This document shows positions 22,062-32,617 of a stretch of DNA of 64,000 nt, in pieces. This DNA is from Armigeres subalbatus. Its lineage: Eukaryota > Arthropoda > Insecta > Diptera > Culicidae. The DNA is taken from positions 426,769,781 through 426,833,780 of the forward strand of contig NC_085140.1 in NCBI RefSeq assembly GCF_024139115.2. The letters run 5' to 3'. Made by a program: the position numbers and the translations under genes. The notes beneath the pieces were generated by a model. It was not told where the DNA came from. It worked only from the letters and a program-made list of their open reading frames with translations, and ran no database searches. The stretch's first letter is position 1. Every line of letters starts with the position of its first letter.

Positions 22062-22912
22062 ATTAGAAAATTCCCATAAGAAAATAGAAAATTGCCAATA
22101 AAGAAATCAGGGTATGAGCAATAAATAAATATAAAATTTCCACAAATAAAACAAAATTTCCATAAACAATTAAAAATTTTCCACAAAACAAAAATAAATC
22201 AGCACTTTTAAAAGCAAAAATAGCTATTATAAAAGAAGAATTTTCCATAAAGAAATGAAAATGTTCCACGAAAAAAAATACAAAATTTCCACAAAAATAA
22301 AATAAATCAATATTAGCAATAAACAATTACAAAATTTTCCACAAAATAAATATATTTTTTCCATAACAAAATAAAAATTTTCCACGAAATGATCAATAAA
22401 AAGCAATAAAAAAAGAAAATTTCCATAAAGAAATATAAAAAAGCAATCAAACTGTGCTTTTTATCCAAAGACGACCCCTTCTTTAAAAGCGTTTAAAGTT
22501 CATATAAAATTTCATCAGATTTATTGCTTTCTTGTATTTTTTATTGGAAATTTTCTTATTTTTTCATTGCTCTTTATTGATTATTTTGTGGAAATTTTTT
22601 ATTTTTTTATGGAAAAAAAAATTTATTTTGTGGAAAATTTTGTAATTGTTTATTGCTAATATTGATTTATTTATGGAAATCTTGTATTTTTTCGTGGAAC
22701 ATTTTCATTTCTTTATGGAAAATTCTTCTTTTATAATTGCTATTTTTGCTTTTAAAAGTGCTTATTTATTTTTGTTTTGTGGAAAATTCTTAATAGTTTA
22801 TGGAAATTTTGTTTTATTTGTGGAAATTTTATAATTATTTATTGCTCATACCCTGATTTTTTTATTGGCAATTTCCTAATTGTTTATGGAAAATTTCTAA
22901 TTTTAAATGGAA
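22058..22912. mobile_element. Fold-back element with about 390-bp inverted arms
   Basis: The left arm (22,058-22,450) and right arm (22,515-22,912) are near-complementary over their full length, separated by about 65 bp. Shared blocks include CAGGGTATGAGCAATAAATA, CACTTTTAAAAGCAAAAATA and CAATATTAGCAATAAACAAT in the left arm and their complements in the right arm. Open frames in the two arms encode the same peptide from opposite strands, a consequence of the palindrome. It interrupts the ORF1 of the host retroelement. The family has a diverged partial copy at 9.05-9.62 kb. Confidence 0.85.
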
Positions 22913-22922
22913 ATTTTATTTA

Positions 22923-23123
22923 GCTGCCGAATGCAAACGACAGTTCATCCACAAAGTACGATACAAACGACGGGTTTCAACTAAGCATGGAAAAGAGAGG
23001 ATGAAAATGTGCTCCAGCCAAGGTGCGCAAATGAATTGCGAATCTAGTAGTGTTGTTTCGGACAAAGAAATGTCCAATAGTTTTGATTATAATCTAAGAA
23101 CCAAGAAAACCCCGGCCCTGTGA
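22923..23123 (+). pseudogene. C-terminal part of the interrupted ORF1
   Basis: An open stretch of 66 codons after the fold-back arm begins AAECKRQFIHKVRYKRR and ends TKKTPAL before a TGA. AATAAA follows 28 bases later. It is basic and polar, fitting the end of a LINE ORF1. The lack of any polymerase between it and the A-tail is what makes the element ORF1-only. Confidence 0.55.
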
Positions 23124-23167
23124 AGCCTTCGAGCGTTTGGGCCTTAAATAAAGAGATTTGAAAAAAA

Positions 23168-23798
23168 AGGGATCACATCCATCATTGACTTAATCCCGGG
23201 AAACGCCAAAACTAGAAAAAAAGAATCTTGATTCTCCTTGCTCGATTCCGAACAAACACCTACTTTTGAAGAATGGATCAAATCCAAGATTGTCTCAATC
23301 CAATCAAACGCCTACTTTCAAAAAAGGAATCACATCCTCCATAGCCTTACCCCGGGTCAACGCCCGGGATTAAATTCAACATCTTATTCCAGGAAAACGC
23401 CTACATCCAAAGGACGAATCACATCTACCATTGCCGTATTCTGGATAAACTTCTATTTCCATAAAAAGAATCACTTTTACTTTTAAAGAACGGATCAAAT
23501 CCAATATCCAATACTGCCTTATTGCGGGCAAACGCCTACATTTAAAGAAAAGATCACATCCACCATTGCCTTAATACGAGCAAGCGCCCACCAAAAATAT
23601 TGCATTCACCATTTCCTTAATCCTGAAAAGAACTTATTTTAAAGAAGAAATCGCCTTATGCCGAGCAAAAGTCTTCATTTTAAGAAGAGATCGCATCCAC
23701 TATTATCGTAATTTGAGCAAGCGCCTACTTTTAAAGAAGGGGTCATATCCACCATCGGCAAATGCCTTCTTTTGAAGAAACGATCACATCCACCATTC
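23168..23798 (+). repeat. Diverged satellite, unit about 45-60 bp
   Basis: Recurring phrase: GCGCCTACTTTTAAAGAA, then GGATCACATCCACCATTGCC, then TTAATCCGGGCAA. Units vary in length and identity. The array continues at 27,572-27,715, and a piece lies at 21,095-21,129, so it was the target for two insertions. Confidence 0.75.
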
Positions 23799-23859
23799 AC
23801 AGTGTGCAAAAACGGACGCAATTCAACCACGGTATGTACATATCTAGGAATTACCTATA

Positions 23860-24118
23860 AGGTTAAAAGACTATTATTCTTCCATTTACTTCCACTATTA
23901 ACTTTTTTATGTATCAACAAGCAGATACGTATTTCGTTTCCTACTTGGAAACTTTTTCGACTCGAGTCGATAACAAAAACTGAAGAACTTTCCCAAGTAG
24001 GAAACGAAATACGTATCTGCTTGTTGATACATAAAAAAGTTAATAGTGGAAGTAAAGGGAAGAATAATAGTCTTTTAACCTTGTAGCATTTCCCCTAAGA
24101 CGCTCTAAAATAATTAAT
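23860..24118 (+). mobile_element. Penelope-like hairpin element, family B, copy 1
   Basis: Inserted in the left inverted repeat of the Transib element. AATTACCTATA (23,849-23,859) and AATAACCTATA (24,120-24,130) are an 11-bp target duplication with one mismatch. Arms from AGGTTAAAAGACTATTATTC to the complementary GAATAATAGTCTTTTAACC form a hairpin of about 220 bp. A one-sided tail (GCATTTCCCCTAAGACGC, then AAATAATTAAT) follows. Both arms carry the motif with CTGAAGA, a stem and GAAATACGTATC. A close second copy is at 45,071-45,317. Confidence 0.7.
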
Positions 24119-24184
24119 CAATAACCTATAAAAAATCACAAAAATTCAAAGAATCTGATTGTGCTGACCCCTTTGCCGTTAGAA

Positions 24185-25420
24185 TACTGGAAGTGTCCTA
24201 TTTTGTCCAATTTCCACTACAAATAGAGGATTTTGCTAATGCATATGATCACATCAATCGAAAAGACAGAAAAACCTTGACTTGTGTTATGGAGATATCA
24301 TAATGGGCTTCCCATATATTGTTGAACACGGATAAGTGTCTCATTTTGTCTAATATCCCCTATAAAATGCTTCAGATGATACAAATATAAGATTCGAGCA
24401 GATCATCAAATGAGTTACTGTTATGGAATTCAGGACAATGAAATAGTGTTATCCTCGTACAATTCATTGGGAATATGTTAAGTGTCTGTTTTTGTCTGAA
24501 GCCCCCTATAATTTAAAAATATTTTCGGAAGTATAACATCGAATCAATTTTTATTTTAGGAAAATGTACTGAGATCCTCGAAGACTATTGTGGGCATGTC
24601 AAAAAGCTATTCCTTTTTTTTTGCAGTGTCCCTTCAGTGTCTCATTTTGTCCAATATCCCTTAAACGTTATCAGAACACACAAATTGAAAGCTCGAGAAA
24701 ATTTTGTGAAAATCGGCGAAGTATCTGGACAATGAAATGGGACTTTTCCTAGGGGGTTGAATAGTGTCTGATTTTGCCAAATATCCCCCATACTGCCGTC
24801 ATACACATATTTGTCCCGTGTTTGATGGGATTCCCTATATACATGGGACAATTATGCGTAGAACGGCAGTATAGGCAAATAAAATTTCAAAATAAGATCA
24901 AAATAAGCAAATCAATTAATAACTCTGAAAATTATAGTAGCATCCTTGCTTACTTAGTGGACATATCAAATAGAGATTTTTTTCTTTCTCAGAGTGCAAC
25001 GTCCAGTATCTCATTCTGTCTAATACTCCCTATACATTGAAATTCTTCTAATGCACAAAAACATCAATCAAAGTTCGAGAGAATTTTGAAAACATAAGGC
25101 CTTAGCCTCCGCCTTAGCTAATTAACAGGGCGCTGGGGAATGTCCGATTTAGGTCAATATCCCCTATATTTAAATGAAGTTCCAATATATAGTACAACAA
25201 ATCAACAATTAACTTAGAAAACTATATCAAGATCCTTGCGTGTTATAGTGAACAAATTTAAGAAAAGTTGTTTTTCTTAAGTGCACCGTCCAGTGTCCCA
25301 TTCCGACTAACACTACCAGACATTGAACAAATAATAAATGTTCTGGAATATCGAGAGAACTTTGTGGAATTAATCGAATCATCTGGAGATTCTGGACAAT
25401 GAAATATTCTTCTTCTACGT
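24185..25420. repeat. Subterminal repeats in the Transib element, about 150-bp spacing
   Basis: The phrase AGTGTCTCATTTTGTCCAAT followed by ATCCCCTATA recurs in diverged form near 24,190, 24,335, 24,480, 24,630, 24,765, 25,005, 25,140 and 25,290. It is usually followed by GAAAGCTCGAGAGAATTTTG-like text. These look like amplified subterminal repeats of the transposon end. Confidence 0.6.
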
Positions 25421-25918
25421 TTCTGGCTTTACAGAAGAGAGCAATAACGAATATTAAAATGTGATTATCTCGCATATTAAACAAATAAGTTAAACTGTTC
25501 CGAATATCTATTTAATCGAATCACGAACTAAAAATTCAAAGTTAAGACCATAACTCCAAAACAAAGACCTATTTAGCTGATTTTCAATAGTAAATTTTTC
25601 AGCTTGAATGAGATGAGCAAATTGGTCAATGCCACATTGAAATAAAATGATTCGTCTTGCAAAAATTAAGAATTGAAGAAACTAAGAAGGTTAGTTTTTA
25701 CCTTTCTCGTACAACAATATGTAATGAAAAACTTGACTTTTTGATGTCTAGAAGACCCGCCATTATATACTTCTACTGTTTCTTCTTCTTCTATCGTGGT
25801 CGTTTGAATCGCTGTCCACTTTTGGCGAAGGGCTAGTTGCTGCGCTGCGACTATATGCTCTTATCGTCATTATATACCAATTAACGCAGCTTGACGAATT
25901 GAGGTTAACCGACGGAGG

Positions 25919-25993
25919 TCCTTCGTAGCTTAGTTGGTTAAAGCACCAGTCTAGCGTACTGTAGGGTCATGGGTTCGAGTCCCATCGAAGGGA
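25919..25993 (+). tRNA. tRNA-like gene, anticodon AGC (Ala), or SINE head
   Basis: A 75-nt cloverleaf can be drawn. The 7-bp acceptor stem TCCTTCG/CGAAGGG has one G-T pair. The D arm reads GCTTAGTTGGTTAAAGC. The anticodon stem-loop around CTAGCGT has one mismatch and the T arm ATGGGTTCGAGTCCCAT is perfect. Pol III boxes A (TAGCTTAGTTGG) and B (GGTTCGAGTCC) match consensus. The first T run downstream is weak (TTTT near 26,015). The sequence overlaps the end of a transposase remnant. Insertion as the head of a tRNA-derived SINE is about as likely as a real tRNA-Ala gene. Confidence 0.55.
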
Positions 25994-27210
25994 AAGTGGT
26001 TACCTCCAATACATTTTCCAAATCAATATCTTCCACATAACGTACATATTCACATACATATGAGTTTTTATAACATTTTAAATTAACGTCCAAGTCGGCT
26101 GGTTTAATCCCCGGAAATAGGCAATTATCTTTGATTGAACTGAACCTTGATTTCTGTTTCTTTCTAATATCTTGATCTGCAAACAGAGGATCTGACCATG
26201 TTAGAGAAAGCCGCATGAGGTCTACCAAATTATCTGCGGCCGATGTCTTTCTAGTTAGATTTGTTTGTTTAAAATTATTGCATGGATTTACCAGTTTATT
26301 GATGAATTCTTGCAAATGAACATATTTATAAACTGACGAAGGCAACTTTTTAACAAACGGGAACTGCTTTCGAATGAGTTATTCGATTTCAGCGTAGAGA
26401 TGTTGCACCTTTTCCGCATCCAGCTTTCTCGGGGATAGAGCTAGGCTGCTGATCAACCGGATCTTCTCAACCAAATCTTGATTGATACCCAGGATAGTAG
26501 TAAAATTCTGTGGGTCAGCCAGGAGTCTCCGAGCCATGTTTCCATTGTTCGAAGATCTACTTCCTCCCATTTTTGGTCTATTGATTAGCATTTTGAAAGA
26601 TGCTTCGAAATGGTTGACCATGTCAATGTCGCTTTCACTTGGGCATCTGCTAACGATGAGTTTCCTGGCACTTGTAGTTGGGACGCAACACGAATTAGCC
26701 AATCAACAGTATTCAAACGACAATGAAAATATAAAGGGCCAACGCGAGCATCAACACCAGCAGTACATATAGCACAAGCATGTGTACTCCGATTGTTCAC
26801 AATAGCGTTCGCTGCTTTACCATCCACCATGGAAAAAAATAGCTGAAATACTAATTCGCAGCCTTTTTCCATGCTAAAGTAAGTAAAACCAATTGGGTCA
26901 AGATAATGAAAAAAAAAACAGAAAAAATACCTGAGTTCGAACAACTACTGGATGATCCACCACTTGTTCAACTTCAGCATATAAGCTATTGAAAATTCGC
27001 TTTGTTACCGATTCCGTTTCCTTCTGCCAGCTCTGCAAAACTTGTCTGACTGTGGGTTAGGGTTTGTCCATAGTTTTTGTCCCATTTTAGTATCCAGAAT
27101 TAGGAGTACGACACATTCCGTGAGAAGAGAATCGTCTTTAGCCAAAAATTCTTTCTTATTATAATGACTAAAGCCAGTCGCGTCTACACCAGCTAAGGGA
27201 TATTGGGACA
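25990..27210 (-). pseudogene. Transib-type (RAG1-like) transposase, broken
   Basis: Minus-strand pieces occur in order. First is AGVDATGFSHY, equivalent to the DGATGxSxY block with a catalytic aspartate (about 27,180). Then come GQKLWTNPNPQSDKFCR (about 27,050), SMVDGKAANAI with the second aspartate and a CxxC pair (about 26,790), and LNTVDWLIRVA (26,715). The next are MGGSRSSNNGNMARRLLADP (26,560), equivalent to the GTSNDGNTARRFF block, and SSVYKYVHLQEF (26,330). About 300 N-terminal residues are missing, several frames are used, and a possible 57-bp GT-AG intron lies at 26,874-26,930. It is non-functional. The family call rests on motif order and on the CACAGTG ends. Confidence 0.7.
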
Positions 27211-27571
27211 CTGAAGGGACACTGCAAAAAAGGAATAGCCTTTTAATATGCCCACTATAGTATTCAAGGAGCTCAGTACATTTTCCTAAAATGAAAATTA
27301 ATTTATAGGGGGGAGGCCCATTATGATATTTCCATAACACAGGTCAAGGTTTTCCCTATCTTTTCGATTGATGTGAACATATGCAATAGCAAAATCCTCT
27401 ATTTGTAGGGAAAATAGGACTAAATACGACACTTCCAGTATTTTAACGGCAAAGGGGTCGGCACCATCAGATTCTTTGGATTTTTGTGATTTTTTTTAAG
27501 GTAATTTCCAGATATGTACATACCGTGGTCGAATTGCGTCCGTTTTTTGGCTCGAATTTGCACACCGTGAT

Positions 27572-27715
27572 TGCCTGTGAACAAGCACCTACTTTATAAA
27601 AAGAGATGGCATCCACCATTTGCTTAATCCGGGAAAGCGCTTATCACATCCACCATTGCCCACTTTTAAAGAACGGATCACATGTACCATTGTCGGGCAA
27701 ACGCATCCCAATAGA
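27572..27715 (+). repeat. Satellite continuation beyond the Transib insertion
   Basis: CACCTACTTTATAAAAAGAG, GGCATCCACCATTTGC and TTAATCCGGGAAAGCGC match units of the array at 23.17-23.80 kb, so the transposon split one array. Confidence 0.7.
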
Positions 27716-27756
27716 CGCTTTATCTCCAATGGAGATATAACATTTATCGTTGTTTC

Positions 27757-28016
27757 ACAGACAAACAGACGTAACAGTTTGAACATTTTTCTAAAAAATC
27801 TATCGCCCAACTCCTCTACCACCATCTTGCGAGCATGTTACACGAAAATGGTTTCGTATGACATTGTCACCAGAAGGCGCTGAAGTGAAATGTGAAACTC
27901 GAAAGATTATGATGCTAGCGCCTCTAGTTGTGAAACGCTCAATCAATCCAATTCAAATTGATCGTTGAAGTCATGGTCGATGCTTATTTCTCTAGTGTTA
28001 CGTCTGTTTGTCTGTG
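27757..28016. mobile_element. MITE with CACAGACAAACAGACGTAAC ends, copy 1
   Basis: The ends CACAGACAAACAGACGTAAC and GTTACGTCTGTTTGTCTGTG are perfect inverted repeats about 220 bp apart. No coding capacity. A second copy at 47,095-47,829 has ends that differ only by G to A. Flanks suggest, but do not prove, an 8-bp duplication of hAT type. Confidence 0.75.
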
Positions 28017-28154
28017 GCTGCTTAATACTCGGCAAATACATGCTTTCTTCGAAAAGATTATGTCTTTTTCGTATTATTATTAAACTGTGTTAAATTCACC
28101 ATTTCGGGGTTTTTTCAGCACTATTTAGTCAAGTAACTAATTTCATGAACACAA

Positions 28155-28340
28155 AAAAAATATGCCATATGTCTGTTATGCCAAATGGTCTTTATGCCAA
28201 ATGGCGTTATGCCAAATGACCCGCTATTTATGGCCAAATGTCATATTCGACGAAATGTCCTATTCGGACAAATGACCTGTTCGGCCTACTGGTCTGTTCG
28301 GCCAAATGGCATTCAGCCAAACGGCCCTTCCTCTTTGAAG
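28155..28340. repeat. Mixed minisatellite: TTATGCCAAATGG and TTCGGACAAATGACC units
   Basis: Three TTATGCCAAATG units pass into four TTCGGCCAAATG-type units. Same families as at 20.64-21.0 kb; the first is in the opposite orientation. Confidence 0.7.
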
Positions 28341-28483
28341 AACCTTTGCACTCGACGCAATATGTTACACAGGAGAAACATTCTTGTCCTGAACTTCAGT
28401 GGCAACGCAACCCGCTATGGACATAGTAAAAAGATTTTTTGATACTAAGCGAAAATAAAAATTGATGATGATTCAACTCTTCA

Positions 28484-28740
28484 ATATTAAAAACTGCGTT
28501 TTGGTTGAACTGAATACCACCTTCGGCATTGATTCGTACATCTTGTTGGGCACTACTACATCCCCGTGTACGTGGATGACTCTTGCATGATCTGCCGCCT
28601 CAAATGTCCAACACTACAATCTGGCAACACATGAAATAGTATGGCAAAATTATATTCATACACAACGATGTATTGAAAAAAACTTCTTCCCGGGAATCCC
28701 GAACGGCACTCGAGTGATACAAGCTAAAAATGAACTACTC
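28484..28740 (+). pseudogene. Decayed ORF1 fragment related to the 21-kb element
   Basis: TTCAATATTAAAAACTGCGT (FNIKNCV) and KNFFPGIPNGTRVI near 28,680 parallel HNIKNCVYIEV and KNYFPGIYNGVRIL in the 21-kb ORF1. Frames are broken and no zinc knuckle remains. Confidence 0.6.
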
Positions 28741-29407
28741 AAAATTGAGTCGTATCCGACTCATTTTTATTTAAAACGGGACAACTCAAAATTTGAACAA
28801 AAGATATACTACTTCAATAAAATGATGATTTCGTAGCAGTCTTGTCATTGGTCACCGTCCATAGTCATATTCAAGCAATAAAGACCAACACGTTTGACTT
28901 GCGGTATCATTCAATTGCAAGGCTCGTTTGATTACAAATCCGCGTTGTCAGGAACATAATTTGCTTGTCTCGAGGTTATCTCTTCACTGCATTGAGCTTC
29001 GCGACCGTCTTTTATCTATCCAGAGAGGGTCATTTTCTGGAAAACATTGTTCTCGTTGTACGGAAATTAAGAGAACTTAACCGTGGAAATGTAGAATAAT
29101 AGTTCAGAAGAATTTCTCGAAAGTCCTGTGTAAATTTAAAATAATATCACAAAAATATTCGCAGCATTTTTCGGAGAAATTTAGATTTTTTTTGTATTTG
29201 CGGGAAGCCATTAGAAAATTATTTGGAGATTTTTAGTGGAATACCTACATTTTGCAATGGTATAATATACCTACTCTTATGACAAGCAAAATTTGTCGTT
29301 GAACCTGCTGCATCGCAATTGATAAAATTTAGTTTGCCAAGTCAGTCTGATACCAAGTTCCCTTGACGGGAAGGCCCGCCACTACATATTGCAGAAAGAT
29401 TGAAAAC
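28741..29407. other. Intergenic, no gene recognised
   Basis: Only a short perfect hairpin GAGTCGTATCCGACTC near 28,750 and AT-rich words stand out. No gene or repeat end could be supported. Confidence 0.4.
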
Positions 29408-29419
29408 TACCACTGCATG

Positions 29420-29633
29420 CTAAGAAAATTATTTTGAGCTTTTAGTGGAATATCTTAACTTGTCATAAGGAGGGTTCATACAATTCCATTTAATTCCACC
29501 ACTTGATTTTACTTTTGACAGATACGTATTTCGACCTCAACAGTAAGGCCGTCTTCAGAATCTCGGTACAGTGTCAAAGCTACAATTAAGTGGTGGAATT
29601 AATTGGAATTGTTCGAACGCGCCTTATGACAAG
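29420..29633 (-). mobile_element. Penelope-like hairpin element, family A, short copy
   Basis: TACCACTGCATG (29,408-29,419) and TACCACTGCCTG (29,634-29,645) form a 12-bp target duplication with one mismatch. A one-sided tail (AAGAAAATTATTTTGAGC, TTTTAGTGGAAT) precedes arms around ATTCCACCACTT and AAGTGGTGGAAT. The motif lies on the minus strand at about 29,520-29,563. Confidence 0.7.
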
Positions 29634-29645
29634 TACCACTGCCTG

Positions 29646-30325
29646 TTAAAGAAAATATACAGAACAACGGACCATTTTTGATACTATTAAATGATGCATT
29701 ACAAACAGTGCACTACAAACTTCGCTAACAAATGAGTGATTGTTCTAAGTTTAAACCACCGCGATTTATACAAAGGCGTGAGTTGCAAGCTTCCTGCGTA
29801 AAGTTTTCACTTCACTATAGTGGCTTCCATTTCAAAACCCCACCAAACATTGAGGTACCTCCATCATAGCAGAAGGGGCAACGTTGTCGTGAGGCTGTTG
29901 CTTCACCCGTATGTGTGGTAGAAATTGCACTCGCTTGCCGTATAATTGGATTAAGAATCGCTACGCTAAATGAGTAGACCGTCAACCGAACCGACAGGCC
30001 GCTGGCTGCACCGTCTTCCGTCGAAGTGGTTAGCCAACTTTGCTGCCGCCGATCGAGACTACCCATAGCCAAGCCAAACAAAAAATTAACATGCGATCGA
30101 CTTCTAAGCACCTAAATGGGAGTGCGGCTCCGAAAGAAATAGCGTAATTATTGAATGCATATTTTGTAACATTAGATATGGTAATTGCTGGTCGATGCGT
30201 ACGCTAAGATGTATTTCGCGGCGTTCTTCAAACTATTACAGTCGCTGTGTGTCGGAAATGAAAGCGTCCGGTTTGGTTTCGATTCGTTTTTTGTCGAAAT
30301 TATTAATTGAATCACATTCGAGGCT
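29646..30325. other. Unassigned region
   Basis: A minus-strand frame at 29,815-30,111 is moderately GC-rich but has no recognisable domain and no supported gene context. Nothing else was seen. Confidence 0.35.
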
Positions 30326-30327
30326 GG

Positions 30328-30403
30328 ATGGCGCCAGTGGTTGAGTGGAATGCGTGTCTGCTTCTCACCTCAGTTGGGCCTGGGTTCGATCCCAGTTGGC
30401 GCC
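30328..30403 (+). mobile_element. tRNA-like SINE head
   Basis: GGCGCCA at the 5' side pairs with TTGGCGCC at the 3' side. Box A TGGTTGAGTGG and a box-B-like GGTTCGATCCC are present. The T loop is one base short, so this is a decayed tRNA or SINE head rather than a working tRNA. The SINE body and tail beyond 30,403 were not delimited. Confidence 0.45.
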
Positions 30404-32399
30404 GTTGGCATTTTCTTAGACGAAAAATATCTTGTCACGCTTTCCCTCAGCCGTTGTTGCAAAGTAAAAAAGGTAAATAGTAAATATATGCAAAGTAAGA
30501 AAGGAAAATCAGAGGCCAGCGATGGGGTATGTTCATCTGTTTTGAGTATTTTTCTTATTCAATCAATCGCCTGTAGATAGGTACTTCATCACTTGAACCG
30601 AACTGTTTCGCATTCAAGCCTACCTATTTGACTACAAAAGACTTGATCGAATAAGACCAAGAAACGAACCTGGTTCAGCCGCAGGCAAAATTGATTAAAA
30701 CGATTCAAACGAAAACTATACTAACCACAAATAGATCTGTAAAATGTAAGCCCGGTATGTAACATTTAAACACATAAAAATCGGTATTTTGATGAAATAA
30801 CGATTTATAAGTGATCTTGATTTGATGCATTGTTGGATTGGATTGTGTACAAGCGTCCTTTCAAAAATTATATATTTTTTGGGTCATTGAACTAAATATG
30901 GCGCAATTGATGCTATATTTTGTTATTCAATTTCAAAACGTAAATATGATCTGCAGTTTTTATCCTAATTATCAATCGACCCATATCTGGTAAATTTATC
31001 ATCATAAATCCATCGTATCGTGCTAAGTACCATATAAAAACGGCAATATTCATTGTTCCATAAATTAGATGTTGTTGCTGGACATACACAATTGCAAGCA
31101 ATTATTTCAACTTCACAGCGCAATCATTGGCTACACTTCGCCCTCCATTAGACCTCACTACTGACCCACCGAGCGGTGACCATCGTCCACCGTGGCTTTC
31201 GTTTTTCGTCTCTTTCTGTTACCCCTTTTGGTTCCCTGAACCACTGTATATGTGCCGGGTCAGCTGTGAAAAGTGTATCCAACAATAATTACCGGTAAAT
31301 CGAATTATAAGTGCTTTCAAGGGCGCACCAGATTGCTGTCGAAGTCTATAGTAGTAAGTATGGATGTTGCAACAATAGAGACCTCCACGCGACTCCCTGC
31401 TCTACCAATCAGTGGGTAACTCCTCGGGCACTTTTTGCCTCCACCGCAGCCATGGTGTTTGTTTGATGATCGGTTCAATCTGTCACACGCCTGTCATTGT
31501 GCTTACTCTTAGCAGCTGCAATTTAATCGAAAGTGACTATTAGTTTTCTGCACACAAAGATTTCGCAATGTGCATCCATTTCTTGCTGAATGTTTTCATG
31601 GTTATGCAACGGTCAATCGCGCGCTGAAAAGCCCCGTTCTGAACCCCCTTAGCAGCGGCGATTATCCAACCATCAATGAACCACTTTTTCATGTCGGGCA
31701 TGTTTTGGGATAGCCGCCGCAAAACCGCATGACTCACTTTGGACCAGACACCGTGCGCTACCACGGCGCATATTAAACTAGATTCTTAATCCATAAAAGG
31801 AACCTCGCAGTCTAAGATGCCTATCATGTACACGGGGTACCAACATTCACCGACACAACATTCTATACCTTAGGGTGGAACGCTGCACTTTCTTGAGAGA
31901 CATTTGCCAATCTGGCTGATTACTTTCATTGCACGCCGTGCCACCAATAACCGACAAGACCTAAATTGCAACATAGCCAACAGTTGATCGACGAGACTGT
32001 CTCTCGCCAACAGTTTAGAAAATAGTAAATCCCTCTGCAGATGCAGATTTCCACATCGATTAGTGTCGGTATATCAATGTTAATTATGTTTTCTTTCATG
32101 GAACCGGTTGGATCGCAGTATAGACAGCAATTTTGCAACAATCAGCTGCTCAAGCTGTAGGCAGGTCAAGTGCCAATTTTGCGGCCAATGTATTGAAAAT
32201 GAAAAATACCATCGGAGATCGAAAATCAAATCATTTCTACTTTGTTGAGAGTTGATATGAGTTTCCTTGGCAGATGGGGCCATTTGTGTGAATTTTAGAT
32301 AGGCAATGCAGCAAAATGAAGTTCGAAGTAGGTATCCGATTCACTTGCCATAAGACGAATTGGTACTATCCCATCTAGTTCATCCGCAGCTTAACTTTA
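30404..32399. other. About 2 kb without a recognised gene
   Basis: AT-rich, with a more GC-balanced part at 31,130-31,500. A minus-strand frame at 31,540-31,764 (74 codons) reads plausibly as protein but shows no motif, and its upstream frame is closed. I make no gene call. Confidence 0.4.
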
Positions 32400-32560
32400 C
32401 AGACTCAACCTCAACAGCAAGGTCGTTTTCAGAGTTTTGAACCTTACAAGTTGAGTCAAGTACGTAACATTCAAGACAAGCCTACTGTTGTGGTACAGAG
32501 ACGTATCTGTAAACCTACAAAGTGGTGGAAATATCTGGGAGAGTACCAACTCGTTAGCAA
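32400..32560 (+). mobile_element. Decayed Penelope-like pLTR fragment
   Basis: AGTTGAGTCAAGTACGTAAC, ATTCAAGACAAGCCTACTG, GACGTATCTGTAAA and AGTGGTGGAAATAT follow the order of the family A pLTR at 47.4-47.6 kb in plus orientation, with many changes. The ribozyme-like core is degraded. Confidence 0.5.
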
Positions 32561-32617
32561 GTATAGGAATTCTACTGAAAAAAGTCCAATAAATAATATT
32601 ATATTAAACACTGATTG

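Larger units (their letters stand above)
21130..23166 (+). mobile_element. ORF1-only LINE-like retroelement
   Basis: AAGGGATCACATC occurs at 21,117-21,129 and 23,167-23,179, a duplication of 11-13 bp on either side. Between these lie a short 5' UTR, ORF1 and the fold-back insertion. The last ORF1 codons then run into a 3' end with AATAAAGAGATTTG and an A-tail. There is no reverse transcriptase. The flanks are the 23.2-kb satellite. Without the fold-back insert it would be about 1.2 kb. It resembles HAL1-type half-LINEs, which move with a partner's polymerase; that mechanism is inferred. Confidence 0.65.
23799..27571 (-). mobile_element. Transib (RAG1-like) DNA transposon, decayed
   Basis: The left end begins CACAGTGTGCAAA and the right end (inverted) begins CACGGTGTGCAAA. 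Transib ends start with a heptamer like CACAGTG, the same as V(D)J recombination signals. The ends continue as long inverted repeats: 23,799-24,340, interrupted by a hairpin element, pairs with 27,270-27,571, for example ATCTGATTGTGCTGACCC and ACATCAATCGAAAAGA. A minus-strand transposase with Transib motifs lies between. Only three flanking bases (ATT) repeat, where 5 bp would be expected. It sits in a satellite array. Confidence 0.75.

Noticed and set aside
22063..22834. Two hydrophobic Phe-rich frames that could look like membrane proteins
   Set aside because: They are the same peptide from opposite arms of an AT-rich palindrome, an artefact of the fold-back.
23799..27571. Reading the CACAGTG end as a true immune recombination signal
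   Set aside because: Insects have no V(D)J recombination; the heptamer is explained by Transib ancestry.
31540..31764. Minus-strand frame of 74 codons with protein-like composition
   Set aside because: No recognisable family, no upstream continuation, and no splice-supported context.
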